Source: Chitinophaga ginsengisoli (GTDB lineage: Bacteria; Bacteroidota; Bacteroidia; Chitinophagales; Chitinophagaceae). Taken from it: a stretch of 64,000 bases of DNA. The notes under the pieces were generated by a model that worked only from the letters and a program-made list of their open reading frames with translations, was not told the origin of the DNA and ran no database searches. A program made the translations under genes and the position numbers. The stretch lies in the NCBI RefSeq assembly GCF_003014595.1, contig NZ_PYGK01000004.1:434001-498000 (forward strand), given 5' to 3'. Positions 33,489 to 43,952 of the stretch are shown in pieces (the first letter of the stretch is position 1; every line of letters begins with the position of its first letter).

Positions 33489-36368
33489 CTAGCTGAACAG
33501 GAATGCCACATCTTCTTCTGTCAGCTTTTTCACGAAACCGGTATCTTCACTGATCAGGTCATCCGCAATCATCTTCTTCCGCTCTTGCAAAGCCAGGATC
33601 TTTTCCTCCACACTGTCTTTACAGATCATCTTATAGGCGAAGACCTTATTCTGTTGCCCGATACGGTGTGTACGGTCAATAGCCTGCTGCTCTGCCGCGG
33701 GGTTCCACCAGGGGTCTACAAGATACACATAATCGGCGGCGGTCAGGGTGAGACCTACACCACCCGCTTTCAGGCTGATAAGGAATACCCGGATATTTTC
33801 ATCTTCCTGGAACTGGTTCACCAGCTGCTGCCGGTGCTCTGCTTTGGTACTGCCATCCAGGTAAAAGAAAGGGATCCCTTCACCTTCCATCGACTTCGCA
33901 ATAAGCTGCAACATACCGGTAAACTGTGAGAATACCAGCACTTTATGTGTACCGGTGTTCTCGCTGATCTCACGCATGAGTTCATCCAGTTTGACAGAGC
34001 TGGTCACATCCGATTCTTCCGCTATCAGCTGAGGGGCATTACATGCCTGCCGCAGGCGGGTCAGGCCTTCCAGTACATAGATGGTGCTGGCTGCCATACC
34101 TTCCTCATTAATGCGTTGCATCAACTTTGCTTTATACAGGTCGCGGATGCGGTTGTAAGCCTTCCGTTGTTCATCCCCCATCTCACACCACATAATGATC
34201 TCGGTCTTATCCGGCAAATCCTGTGCAATTTGTTCCTTGGTGCGCCTTAGCAGGAAGGGATAGATCAGTTTACGCAGACGGCCCGCCTTTTCGGCATCAG
34301 CATATTTGTCAATAGGCATGGCAAATTCCGAGCGGAAGAAGGCCTGGTTACCCAGCAGTCCGGGATTGGCAAAATTCATCTGCGCATAGAGGTCCATCGT
34401 GTTGTTCTGGATAGGCGTACCACTTAGGATCAGGCGGTTACGGCATTGCATGACCTGCAAGGCTCTTGTGGTCTGGGACGAGGGATTCTTGATCACCTGG
34501 CTTTCATCCAACACTACATATCCGAATACATGCGTGGTGAAAACGGCGGTATCACTACGCACCGTGCCATAGCTGGTGATAATGAGCTGATGCTGTTTCC
34601 ATTGTTCCGCATCATACTGCCTGTTGCCGCCGTGATACACGGCATAACGCAGTCCGGGAGCAAATTTCTGCAGTTCTGCCTGCCAGTTATAGATAAGGGA
34701 GGTAGGGCACACCACGAGGTGTGTTTCTCCGGGATATTTCTCACAAAGATGCTGCAGGAAGGTGATGGTTTGGAGGGTCTTACCAAGACCCATATCATCC
34801 GCCAGGCAGCCACCCCAGCGCATAACGTCGAGTAGGCACATCCACTCAAAGCCTGCCTGCTGGTAAGTACGTAATTGTGCCTGAATGGCTGATGGCACAG
34901 GGAAGTGCTCGGACGATTTTGCCTGCAGGCGCTGTAATTGCTCCAGGTCATTTTCCTTTACCACAGTGCCTTTGGCCTCCATCATTTCCTGGGCCAGGGT
35001 AAAGTGCAATCTTGACAGTTTCAGCTTGTCTTTATTGACCTGGCCGAGTTTCCAGAGCAGGTCATACCTGTGCAGCCACTCATCAGGAATAACACCGATG
35101 GTACCGTCTTTCAGCAGCAGGTGCGGTTGCCGGTGCAATAATGCTTTCTGGATATCTGTCAGTGCTACCGGGATATCGCCATAGCGGACGTCTATTTCCA
35201 GGTCAAAACTATCCTTATCATCACCGTGCCAGCGAACGTCCATGACGGGAACGTTGGTATTGTACCTGAAATGTTGCAGCTGGTCCATGCCATACACACC
35301 GATGTTCCTGTCAGTCAGCTTGCGATAGCATTTTACCAGCCACTGGCTCTTTTCTGCATCTGCGAAAGGCAGGTAGAAATAACCATTCCGTTGCTGGGCA
35401 AAGCGGGGATGCAGGGCGCGGATGAAGGCAATCAGTTCCTTTTCAGCTTCTGCATGACGCCTGATCTCGTACTGGATATCGCCTTCCGCTTTGAGGATGA
35501 CCGATTCATTGGTATCCTCAATGCTGAAGTTCCCGTACTGCCACTGCGGTGTCAGTACCAGGAAGGATTTATTCAGTTCGCTCAGCCAGATATTACATTC
35601 CGGCGGCGTATCAATAACCTCTTTCTGCAGGAGGATGCTTTTATTCACGCTGTACTGCTCACTGAGGGCGGGCAGGGTATGTTCAATGAAGGCGGCTTCC
35701 TCATGGGATGGAACGTCCATAAATCCTCCGGGAAACTGCTCCAGCGTGGTTGCTGTGGCAGGAGGGAGGATGAACAGTTCTCCGCGGCTGCGGAGCACAA
35801 ATCCGTAGTGCTCAAAATCGGAAAGGGGAAAAGCCTGTCCGTTGATAGTGACCAGCGCAAGCACTCTCAATGCGCCTGTAGCGCTGCGTTGCAGTTCAAA
35901 GGAGAGTACTGGTGGAAAGTTGTTCACCGTGGCTGGCCTGGTATGTTTCAGCAGCATACTGTCGTCCGTGATCATGGTATACCAGGGTAATACCGGTGTC
36001 AGTGGCCGCAGTTGCTGGAGTGTGTGGTAGAGGTATTGCTGCATACCTTCCTGCACGTATTGTTGCAGGGTAAGGGATTTCACGGGATTGTCCCGGAATT
36101 TCTCCTTGAGTTGCAGTTCTTTATAGACCATCGCTTCCTGCGTGCAGGGCTGTAACAGGTGTTGCACACCGGCAGGCAGGGTGTTGAAGATGGACAATGA
36201 CTTTTTATCGTTCAGGGGCATGCGCTGGCAGGTACGGCCGCCGGCGTCTTCTTTCAGTATGCCTGCACTGATCTTCACCGGGGTAGGGTGATTGGACTGT
36301 AATTCCAGCAGCAATACAGGCGTTGCTTTATTTTTGTTGTTATTGCCTTGTGTGATGGTTTTCCCCAT
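33489..36368 (-). CDS. SNF2-family (Swi2/Snf2) DNA-dependent ATPase
   Basis: 959 residues. The N-terminal half (1-480) is divergent and carries no SWIM-type Cys motif that I see. The motor follows: motif I DDMGLGKTLQT near 523, DESQ (motif II) near 618, SGTPIQNN (motif III), and the C-terminal RecA lobe with LKAGGVGLTLTAADYV and HRIGQ near 901. Such proteins remodel DNA-protein complexes; bacterial relatives such as RapA free stalled RNA polymerase. Which task this one has is unknown. It follows coaE by 29 bp, so it is probably the tail of the nusB-coaE operon. Confidence 0.88.
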   Translation of the reverse strand: MGKTITQGNNNKNKATPVLLLELQSNHPTPVKISAGILKEDAGGRTCQRMPLNDKKSLSIFNTLPAGVQHLLQPCTQEAMVYKELQLKEKFRDNPVKSLTLQQYVQEGMQQYLYHTLQQLRPLTPVLPWYTMITDDSMLLKHTRPATVNNFPPVLSFELQRSATGALRVLALVTINGQAFPLSDFEHYGFVLRSRGELFILPPATATTLEQFPGGFMDVPSHEEAAFIEHTLPALSEQYSVNKSILLQKEVIDTPPECNIWLSELNKSFLVLTPQWQYGNFSIEDTNESVILKAEGDIQYEIRRHAEAEKELIAFIRALHPRFAQQRNGYFYLPFADAEKSQWLVKCYRKLTDRNIGVYGMDQLQHFRYNTNVPVMDVRWHGDDKDSFDLEIDVRYGDIPVALTDIQKALLHRQPHLLLKDGTIGVIPDEWLHRYDLLWKLGQVNKDKLKLSRLHFTLAQEMMEAKGTVVKENDLEQLQRLQAKSSEHFPVPSAIQAQLRTYQQAGFEWMCLLDVMRWGGCLADDMGLGKTLQTITFLQHLCEKYPGETHLVVCPTSLIYNWQAELQKFAPGLRYAVYHGGNRQYDAEQWKQHQLIITSYGTVRSDTAVFTTHVFGYVVLDESQVIKNPSSQTTRALQVMQCRNRLILSGTPIQNNTMDLYAQMNFANPGLLGNQAFFRSEFAMPIDKYADAEKAGRLRKLIYPFLLRRTKEQIAQDLPDKTEIIMWCEMGDEQRKAYNRIRDLYKAKLMQRINEEGMAASTIYVLEGLTRLRQACNAPQLIAEESDVTSSVKLDELMREISENTGTHKVLVFSQFTGMLQLIAKSMEGEGIPFFYLDGSTKAEHRQQLVNQFQEDENIRVFLISLKAGGVGLTLTAADYVYLVDPWWNPAAEQQAIDRTHRIGQQNKVFAYKMICKDSVEEKILALQERKKMIADDLISEDTGFVKKLTEEDVAFLFS

Positions 36369-36397
36369 GTAAATAATATGGTTATAAATTGATCGGG

Positions 36398-36994
36398 TTA
36401 AGCCTCTGCAGCCAGTTGCAGCAGTGTTTTATGTAGTGCCAGCACCTGGGGGATGACCATTTCCTGTTCATCATTGCGGATCACATAATCGCATAGTTTC
36501 ATCTTGATGTTATCATCGATCTGTTTGTACATCCGTGCCAGTACATCATTACGGCTGATGTTATCACGCCTCATGACCCGCAGTATGCGTAATGGCTGAG
36601 GTGCGGATACGCCGATACATTTGTCCAGGAACTGAAATGAGCCTGATTCGAACAGGAGGGCGGCTTCCTTCAGCACATAGGGTGCTGTTTGCCGGTCTGC
36701 CCATTCGTCGCTATGCCGGATAGTGGCAGGATGTACGAGGGAGTTAAGCAACTCCAGTTTATCCTTGTCATTAAAAACGATCTTTCCCAATGCAGCCCTG
36801 TCCAGCACATTGTTGCTATCGTACATATGGTCGCCGAAGTGTGCTTTTACCTGCTGGATCAGCAGCGCATCGGTCTGCATGATCGTTTTGGCTGCATCAT
36901 CAGCATAATAGACAGGAACGCCCAATAGTGCGAAGATCTTCGCTACTGTGCTTTTGCCTGAGCCTATGCCGCCTGTAATACCAATTTTTAACAT
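36398..36994 (-). CDS. coaE: Dephospho-CoA kinase
   Basis: 198 residues from the ATG at 36994, where MLKIGITGGIGSGKST is the family's own N terminus; the frame runs nine codons further up from a TTG. It performs the last step of CoA synthesis. P-loop GGIGSGKS lies at 8-15. YYADDAAK (D-x-D area), NSLVHP and EAALLFESG are the CoA-binding and lid parts. The phosphopantetheine adenylyltransferase coaD is also in this window at 57527. In the minus-strand run after yajC (68 bp). Confidence 0.93.
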   Translation of the reverse strand: MLKIGITGGIGSGKSTVAKIFALLGVPVYYADDAAKTIMQTDALLIQQVKAHFGDHMYDSNNVLDRAALGKIVFNDKDKLELLNSLVHPATIRHSDEWADRQTAPYVLKEAALLFESGSFQFLDKCIGVSAPQPLRILRVMRRDNISRNDVLARMYKQIDDNIKMKLCDYVIRNDEQEMVIPQVLALHKTLLQLAAEA

Positions 36995-37062
36995 ACATCC
37001 AAATTCCAAAAAAAATCCCAAACTCCGTCGGGAATTTGGGATGCGCTATCTGTAGACAGCAA

Positions 37063-37416
37063 TTATTTTGCAGGAGTTGCTGCTGCTTTCTGTTGAGCAG
37101 TAGTATATTCCATGCTTATAGCAGAACGCTCGATGGTTAAGTAAGTACCAGCGCTCACCTCGATTTTGAGGGTACCATCTTCGTTGATCTTTTTCACAGT
37201 ACCATGGATACCTGCGATAGTAACGATTTTGTCGCCTTCACGCAGATTGCTGATGAAATCTTTCTGCGCTTTTGCTTTTTTGGTCTGAGGGCGGATCATA
37301 AATAACCACATCACCAGGATCATACCGCCAATAAATATGAACTGGAAGCCGCCACCGCCTTGTGCGCCAGCTGCACCACCACCCATCAGTAAAACGTTCA
37401 GCATGTTAGTGTACAT
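37063..37416 (-). CDS. yajC: Preprotein translocase subunit YajC
   Basis: 117 residues from the ATG at 37416, chosen because the 18 upstream residues are Asn/Lys-rich and unlike the family. The N terminus is a Gly/Ala-rich stretch, then one membrane helix (FIFIGGMILVMWLFMIRPQTKKAK). The cytoplasmic domain has LREGDKIVTIAGIHGTVKKI. It associates with SecDF (encoded at 28303) in the inner membrane. Located between DUF1573 and coaE, the usual Bacteroidota order. Confidence 0.93.
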   Translation of the reverse strand: MYTNMLNVLLMGGGAAGAQGGGGFQFIFIGGMILVMWLFMIRPQTKKAKAQKDFISNLREGDKIVTIAGIHGTVKKINEDGTLKIEVSAGTYLTIERSAISMEYTTAQQKAAATPAK

Positions 37417-37502
37417 CGTATTAAGTTGTATTTTGTTGTTTAGTTGTTTCTTGTTCTTGTTGTCCCACAATGTTGATACCGGCCTCCAAATGTCCCGTCA
37501 GC

Positions 37503-37946
37503 TTATTTCTGCTTCAGGATAGTACACTGGATCTTAGGCCCCTGCACCTGTTCTGGTTTCGTATTGGCCCTGATAATGATCTCCTTCTCGGTATATCCTT
37601 CTTTCCCTGCGCTGTTGAAAACCACTTTCATGTAGCTGCTCTGTCCTGGTTTGATCGGCTCTTTAGGCCAGTCAGGCACTGTGCAGCCACAACTGGAGGT
37701 AGCGTCTGTGATTAGCAGGTCTTTGTCGCCCGTATTGGTGAATTTGAAATCATATTCTACTTTTTCACCTTCTGTAACGTTACCGAAGTTATGGACCATT
37801 TCATCAAAAGAGATCACCGGAGTACCTTTCTGGTTGTCAGTACTGGCAGCAGTTGCTGTTTCCTGGCCAGCAGTTTTACTGCTCTTTGAATTACAGGCAC
37901 CTGCCACGAGGCTTCCGGCTATCAGGTAAAAGAATATTTTTTTCAT
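37503..37946 (-). CDS. DUF1573 lipoprotein
   Basis: 147 residues from the ATG at 37946. The lipobox is AGAC, followed by a Ser/Thr-rich linker. The domain (about 50-140) is an Ig-like beta-sandwich with HNFGNVTEGEKVEYDFKFTNTGDKDLLITDATSSCGCTVPDW broken over its strands; SSCGCT is diagnostic for DUF1573. It would sit in the periplasm or at the outer membrane. Role unknown. It lies 27 bp after nusB and is co-transcribed with it. Confidence 0.88.
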   Translation of the reverse strand: MKKIFFYLIAGSLVAGACNSKSSKTAGQETATAASTDNQKGTPVISFDEMVHNFGNVTEGEKVEYDFKFTNTGDKDLLITDATSSCGCTVPDWPKEPIKPGQSSYMKVVFNSAGKEGYTEKEIIIRANTKPEQVQGPKIQCTILKQK

Positions 37947-37973
37947 ATTGTTAAGGGTTCGACCCAAAAATAG

Positions 37974-38903
37974 CTATTTTTTTGTACGGTCTACCTTCTT
38001 TATCAGATTCGCCTGATCCAGGTCTTTCAATATATTGTCCAGGATACCATTCACAAACTGTCCGCTCTGCGGGGTGCTGTAAGCCTTGGCCAGGTCAATA
38101 TACTCATTGATTGTCACCTTGGTAGGGATGGTAGGGAAGTACAGGAACTCGCATACGCCCATTTCCATCAGCAACATATCCACTGCAGCGATACGTTCGG
38201 GATCCCAGTTCTGTAATTTGGGCTTGATAAGCTCCAGGCAGTATTCCTTCTTATCCATTACGGTCAGCAGCAGCTCGCGGGCATATTCCAGTTTCTCTTT
38301 GCTGATCAGCTGCAGGAAGTTAAAGAGGTGCGGTTTGTGCATGTAATTGGCTACCAGGAGGTCCATCATATCTGCATCGTCGCCCCAGTGCAGGAAATTG
38401 TCTTCCATGTGCTGAACGAACAGCTCATTTTTGGACAGGATCTCTTTGTAGACGTATTCCATGATCTCCTTCTCGCTGGCTTTGTTGCGGGTAGGATCTT
38501 TTATGTAGTGCTGGTAAATATCTGTGGCGGTGAGCGTATTGTAGAGTTTACGCATCAGGTCCTGCTCAGGAAGGTGTTTGAGTTTCCATTGTTCGAGGTT
38601 TACCTGAAAGCCTTTGTCGTTGATTATCTGGAAAATAAATTCATTTCCGGCGATCTTGGTATTTACCTGCAGGTCGGCTGCTGAGGGAAGATGTTTGGAT
38701 GCCCGTGTCTGAGCGTCAATTTCTGCATACTGTGCTACCTGTGTCAGGCAGTATAATAAGTATGTAAAGATCTGACTGGTCTGGTCCAGTTTCTCGGTCA
38801 GTAAACTGGTAGCCGTGCCCGGCTTAATGGCACCCTGTTCCATCGTTTCCAGGGCATAAAGGGTCTGCATGACCTTTACCCGGATATTTCTTCTGCTAAT
38901 CAT
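37974..38903 (-). CDS. nusB: Transcription antitermination factor NusB (long form)
   Basis: 309 residues from the ATG at 38903 (MISRRNIRVKVMQ). The first residues look like the NusB helix 1 (RRNIRVKVMQTLYALE). The C-terminal part (about 185-305) carries the conserved ILLMEMGVCEFLYFPTIPTKVTINEYIDLAK and GQFVNGILDNILK. NusB with NusE binds boxA RNA and prevents premature termination in rRNA operons. E. coli NusB has about 140 residues; the extra 150-residue helical insert is typical of this phylum as far as I recall. First gene of the nusB-DUF1573-yajC-coaE-SNF2 run. Confidence 0.9.
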   Translation of the reverse strand: MISRRNIRVKVMQTLYALETMEQGAIKPGTATSLLTEKLDQTSQIFTYLLYCLTQVAQYAEIDAQTRASKHLPSAADLQVNTKIAGNEFIFQIINDKGFQVNLEQWKLKHLPEQDLMRKLYNTLTATDIYQHYIKDPTRNKASEKEIMEYVYKEILSKNELFVQHMEDNFLHWGDDADMMDLLVANYMHKPHLFNFLQLISKEKLEYARELLLTVMDKKEYCLELIKPKLQNWDPERIAAVDMLLMEMGVCEFLYFPTIPTKVTINEYIDLAKAYSTPQSGQFVNGILDNILKDLDQANLIKKVDRTKK

Positions 38904-38988
38904 CTTATAATCAAGAACTGTATGAGGCCGCAAAGCTATGGGAAAATTGGGGAATTAGGAATTCTTAATTTCCTATTTCCTATCTTAC

Positions 38989-39108
38989 GACAGATTCTGT
39001 CATGTTTTTGCTGAAAAAATGGCATTTTTGTCAGTGTGCCCGATAAGCTATCTGTTGGTAACTGAAAATTTGACTATCAAAACTGCCTTGGCACAATTAT
39101 CGAGGTCC
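38989..39108 (+). promoter_or_regulatory. Candidate heat-shock control region of groES
   Basis: Within 170 bases before groES there is a 13-base palindrome GACAGATTCTGTC (38989-39001). ATGGCATTTTTGTCAG and CTTGGCACAATTATCG follow. TGTCA/TGACA-type repeats and a TTGGCA box before chaperone genes recur in Bacteroidota in my memory. The CIRCE element (TTAGCACTC-N9-GAGTGCTAA) is absent. The regulator is not known. Confidence 0.35.
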
Positions 39109-39156
39109 CATGACACAATAAATCTTCATCTTACCTTTTTAAAAAAGTATAATTAT

Positions 39157-39438
39157 ATGGCAAAAGATTTAAGTATTAAACCCTTAGCTGACAGGGTGAT
39201 CGTGAAACCCGCAGCAGCAGAAGAAAAAACAGCTGGTGGTATCATCATCCCTGATACTGCAAAAGAAAAACCACAAAGAGGTACGGTTGTAGCTGCCGGT
39301 CCTGGTAAGAAAGATGAGCCGGTGACTGTAAAGGTGGGCGATACTGTATTGTATGGTAAATACTCTGGTACAGAGATCAGCATTGAAGGTGGCGATTACT
39401 TAATCATGCGTGAGTCTGACATTTTAGCTATTGTTTAA
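39157..39438 (+). CDS. groES: Co-chaperonin GroES
   Basis: 93 residues from the ATG at 39157 ([18 protein letters not shown]); the frame upstream to 39019 is not part of the protein. It forms the heptameric lid of Gro[20 protein letters not shown] is the mobile loop and roof region, and [11 protein letters not shown] and [13 protein letters not shown] are the C-terminal strands. groEL follows 61 bp downstream. Confidence 0.96.
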   Translation: MAKDLSIKPLADRVIVKPAAAEEKTAGGIIIPDTAKEKPQRGTVVAAGPGKKDEPVTVKVGDTVLYGKYSGTEISIEGGDYLIMRESDILAIV

Positions 39439-39481
39439 TCAATCACGCTGATAATTACAGGCAAACCAAAACACAAATTAA

Positions 39482-41134
<1,653 letters not shown>

Positions 41135-41159
41135 TAAAAATAGTATCCAAAAATATAGC

Positions 41160-41200
41160 GAAAGGGTGTCTGCCAAAAGGCAGATACCCTTTCCTTTTTT
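41160..41200 (+). terminator. Terminator of groESL
   Basis: GAAAGGGTGTCTGCC pairs with GGCAGATACCCTTTC around AAAA (one G-U pair) and is followed by CTTTTTT. Confidence 0.93.
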
Positions 41201-41245
41201 ATTCCCTTTCCTGTAACTTTAGCCCTATTTCTCCGTTATAACTGT

Positions 41246-41743
41246 ATGAACGCCTTTTTACGCGCCACCTTTTGTTTTTTATTGCCAGTATTCCTGCTCA
41301 CAGCCTGTGCGAAGGATGAATATTCCGGCGCCGATGTAAACTTTGATGTAGAAAAATCAATCCTACAGGATAGCCTTATCCAGGAATATATCAGCGATCA
41401 TAATCTCACAATGGAACACGACTTCAACGGACTCTATTTCAAAATAGAGGAACCGGGCGATTCCGACCATCCTGACCTAAATTCTATACCTACCCTCAAT
41501 TATACCCGCAGCAACCTGAACGACTCTTTACTGGACGCCTCTTTCGGAGATACCGACTTCGATGGCCGCGCCCTGAAAGATCATATTTTAGGCTGGCAGA
41601 TCGGACTGCAGAAAATAGGCAAGGGAGGTAAGATCTTTATGATCATCCCTTCACGGCTGGCTTTCGGCAGTATCGCTGTAGGTAACATCATTCCCGCCAA
41701 TACCGTGCTGGTATGCGATGTTGAATTAGTTGATTTTAAATAA
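41246..41743 (+). CDS. FKBP-type peptidyl-prolyl isomerase-like lipoprotein, first of two
   Basis: 165 residues. The lipobox is LTAC. The C-terminal half (about 85-165) is a FKBP fold: LGWQIGLQKIGKGGKIFMIIPSRLAFGS and IPANTVLVCDVELVDF. Several FKBP active-site aromatics are changed (Ala/Phe in place of the usual GYG), so activity is uncertain. It would act on folding of secreted proteins in the periplasm. It is followed 50 bp downstream by a related gene. Confidence 0.8.
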   Translation: MNAFLRATFCFLLPVFLLTACAKDEYSGADVNFDVEKSILQDSLIQEYISDHNLTMEHDFNGLYFKIEEPGDSDHPDLNSIPTLNYTRSNLNDSLLDASFGDTDFDGRALKDHILGWQIGLQKIGKGGKIFMIIPSRLAFGSIAVGNIIPANTVLVCDVELVDFK

Positions 41744-41793
41744 AATCCTTCCGTATCTTATCACTGAACTATTATAAAAATCTGAGCATTTCA

Positions 41794-42297
41794 ATGAAAA
41801 AAGTAAGCATGAGGAAATTTTTCCTGCTGGGAGCAGTATTGATGATGGCTTTGTTCGCAGCCTGCAGTAAGGATAGCCAAACTTATGATCCTGTGCCACA
41901 GTTCAACAGAGACGTGGACAGTATTAAAGCATACCTGGCTAAGAACAACCTGGTGGCCAAGCAGGATACGGTTTCAGGTATTTTCTATAACATTTCAAAG
42001 ATCGGAAATGGTGTAGACAGTGTTAAAAGCACCATGAGCCAGATAAAAGCATTATATACAGGACAGCTGCTGTCCGGTAAGGTGTTCGATTCTACCGGCA
42101 CTACTCCGCGCGACCTGGGATATGCAGGTGGCCTGATCAAAGGATTTCAATTTGCTTTGACAAGGATCACCAAAGGCGGTAAGATCAGGGTGTATCTTCC
42201 TTCCTACTACGGATACGGTCCGGCTGAGAATAAGGACATTCCTGCCAACTCCGTACTGATCTTCGATGTCGAGCTGACCGACGTCACCAATCCATAG
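41794..42297 (+). CDS. FKBP-type peptidyl-prolyl isomerase-like lipoprotein, second of two
   Basis: 167 residues. The lipobox is FAAC. The FKBP domain (about 85-165) is better conserved than in its neighbour: LSGKVFDSTG, LIKGFQFALTRITKGGKIRVYLPSYYGYG and IPANSVLIFDVELTDV. Together with the upstream gene it forms a pair of diverged paralogues facing the same way, with a terminator at 42320. Role: proline isomerisation in exported proteins, inferred from the fold. Confidence 0.85.
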   Translation: MKKVSMRKFFLLGAVLMMALFAACSKDSQTYDPVPQFNRDVDSIKAYLAKNNLVAKQDTVSGIFYNISKIGNGVDSVKSTMSQIKALYTGQLLSGKVFDSTGTTPRDLGYAGGLIKGFQFALTRITKGGKIRVYLPSYYGYGPAENKDIPANSVLIFDVELTDVTNP

Positions 42298-42319
42298 TAT
42301 TGTACGCTACACTTATATT

Positions 42320-42358
42320 AAGTCCCGTTCTGACCAGCTCAGGCGGGACTTGTTTTTT
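42320..42358 (+). terminator. Terminator after the FKBP pair
   Basis: AAGTCCCG pairs with CGGGACTT around a 16-base loop and is followed by GTTTTTT. Confidence 0.85.
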
Positions 42359-42376
42359 AGCCCCCATGCATGGATT

Positions 42377-42404
42377 TTTGGATATGTGGAATCCCTTAAA
42401 TTTG
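42377..42404 (+). promoter_or_regulatory. Candidate promoter of the serine dehydratase gene
   Basis: TTTG at 42377-42380 and TAAATTTG at 42397-42404 match the -33/-7 consensus, with a 16-base spacer that is shorter than usual. The -7 element ends 15 bases before the GTG start. Confidence 0.4.
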
Positions 42405-42416
42405 CTCAAATTATAA

Positions 42417-43853
<1,437 letters not shown>

Positions 43854-43952
43854 TTACCGGCGGCGCTGCATGCAATAATAAAGTATCCTTTGTTTTGCAT
43901 GCAGCGTTCTGCATTATTTACGTATCTTGTTTGATTATACCTCCAATTGATT

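Noticed and set aside
39019..39156. N-terminal extension of GroES
   Set aside because: The frame is open, but GroES proteins begin at [14 protein letters not shown]. The upstream part contains the promoter region.
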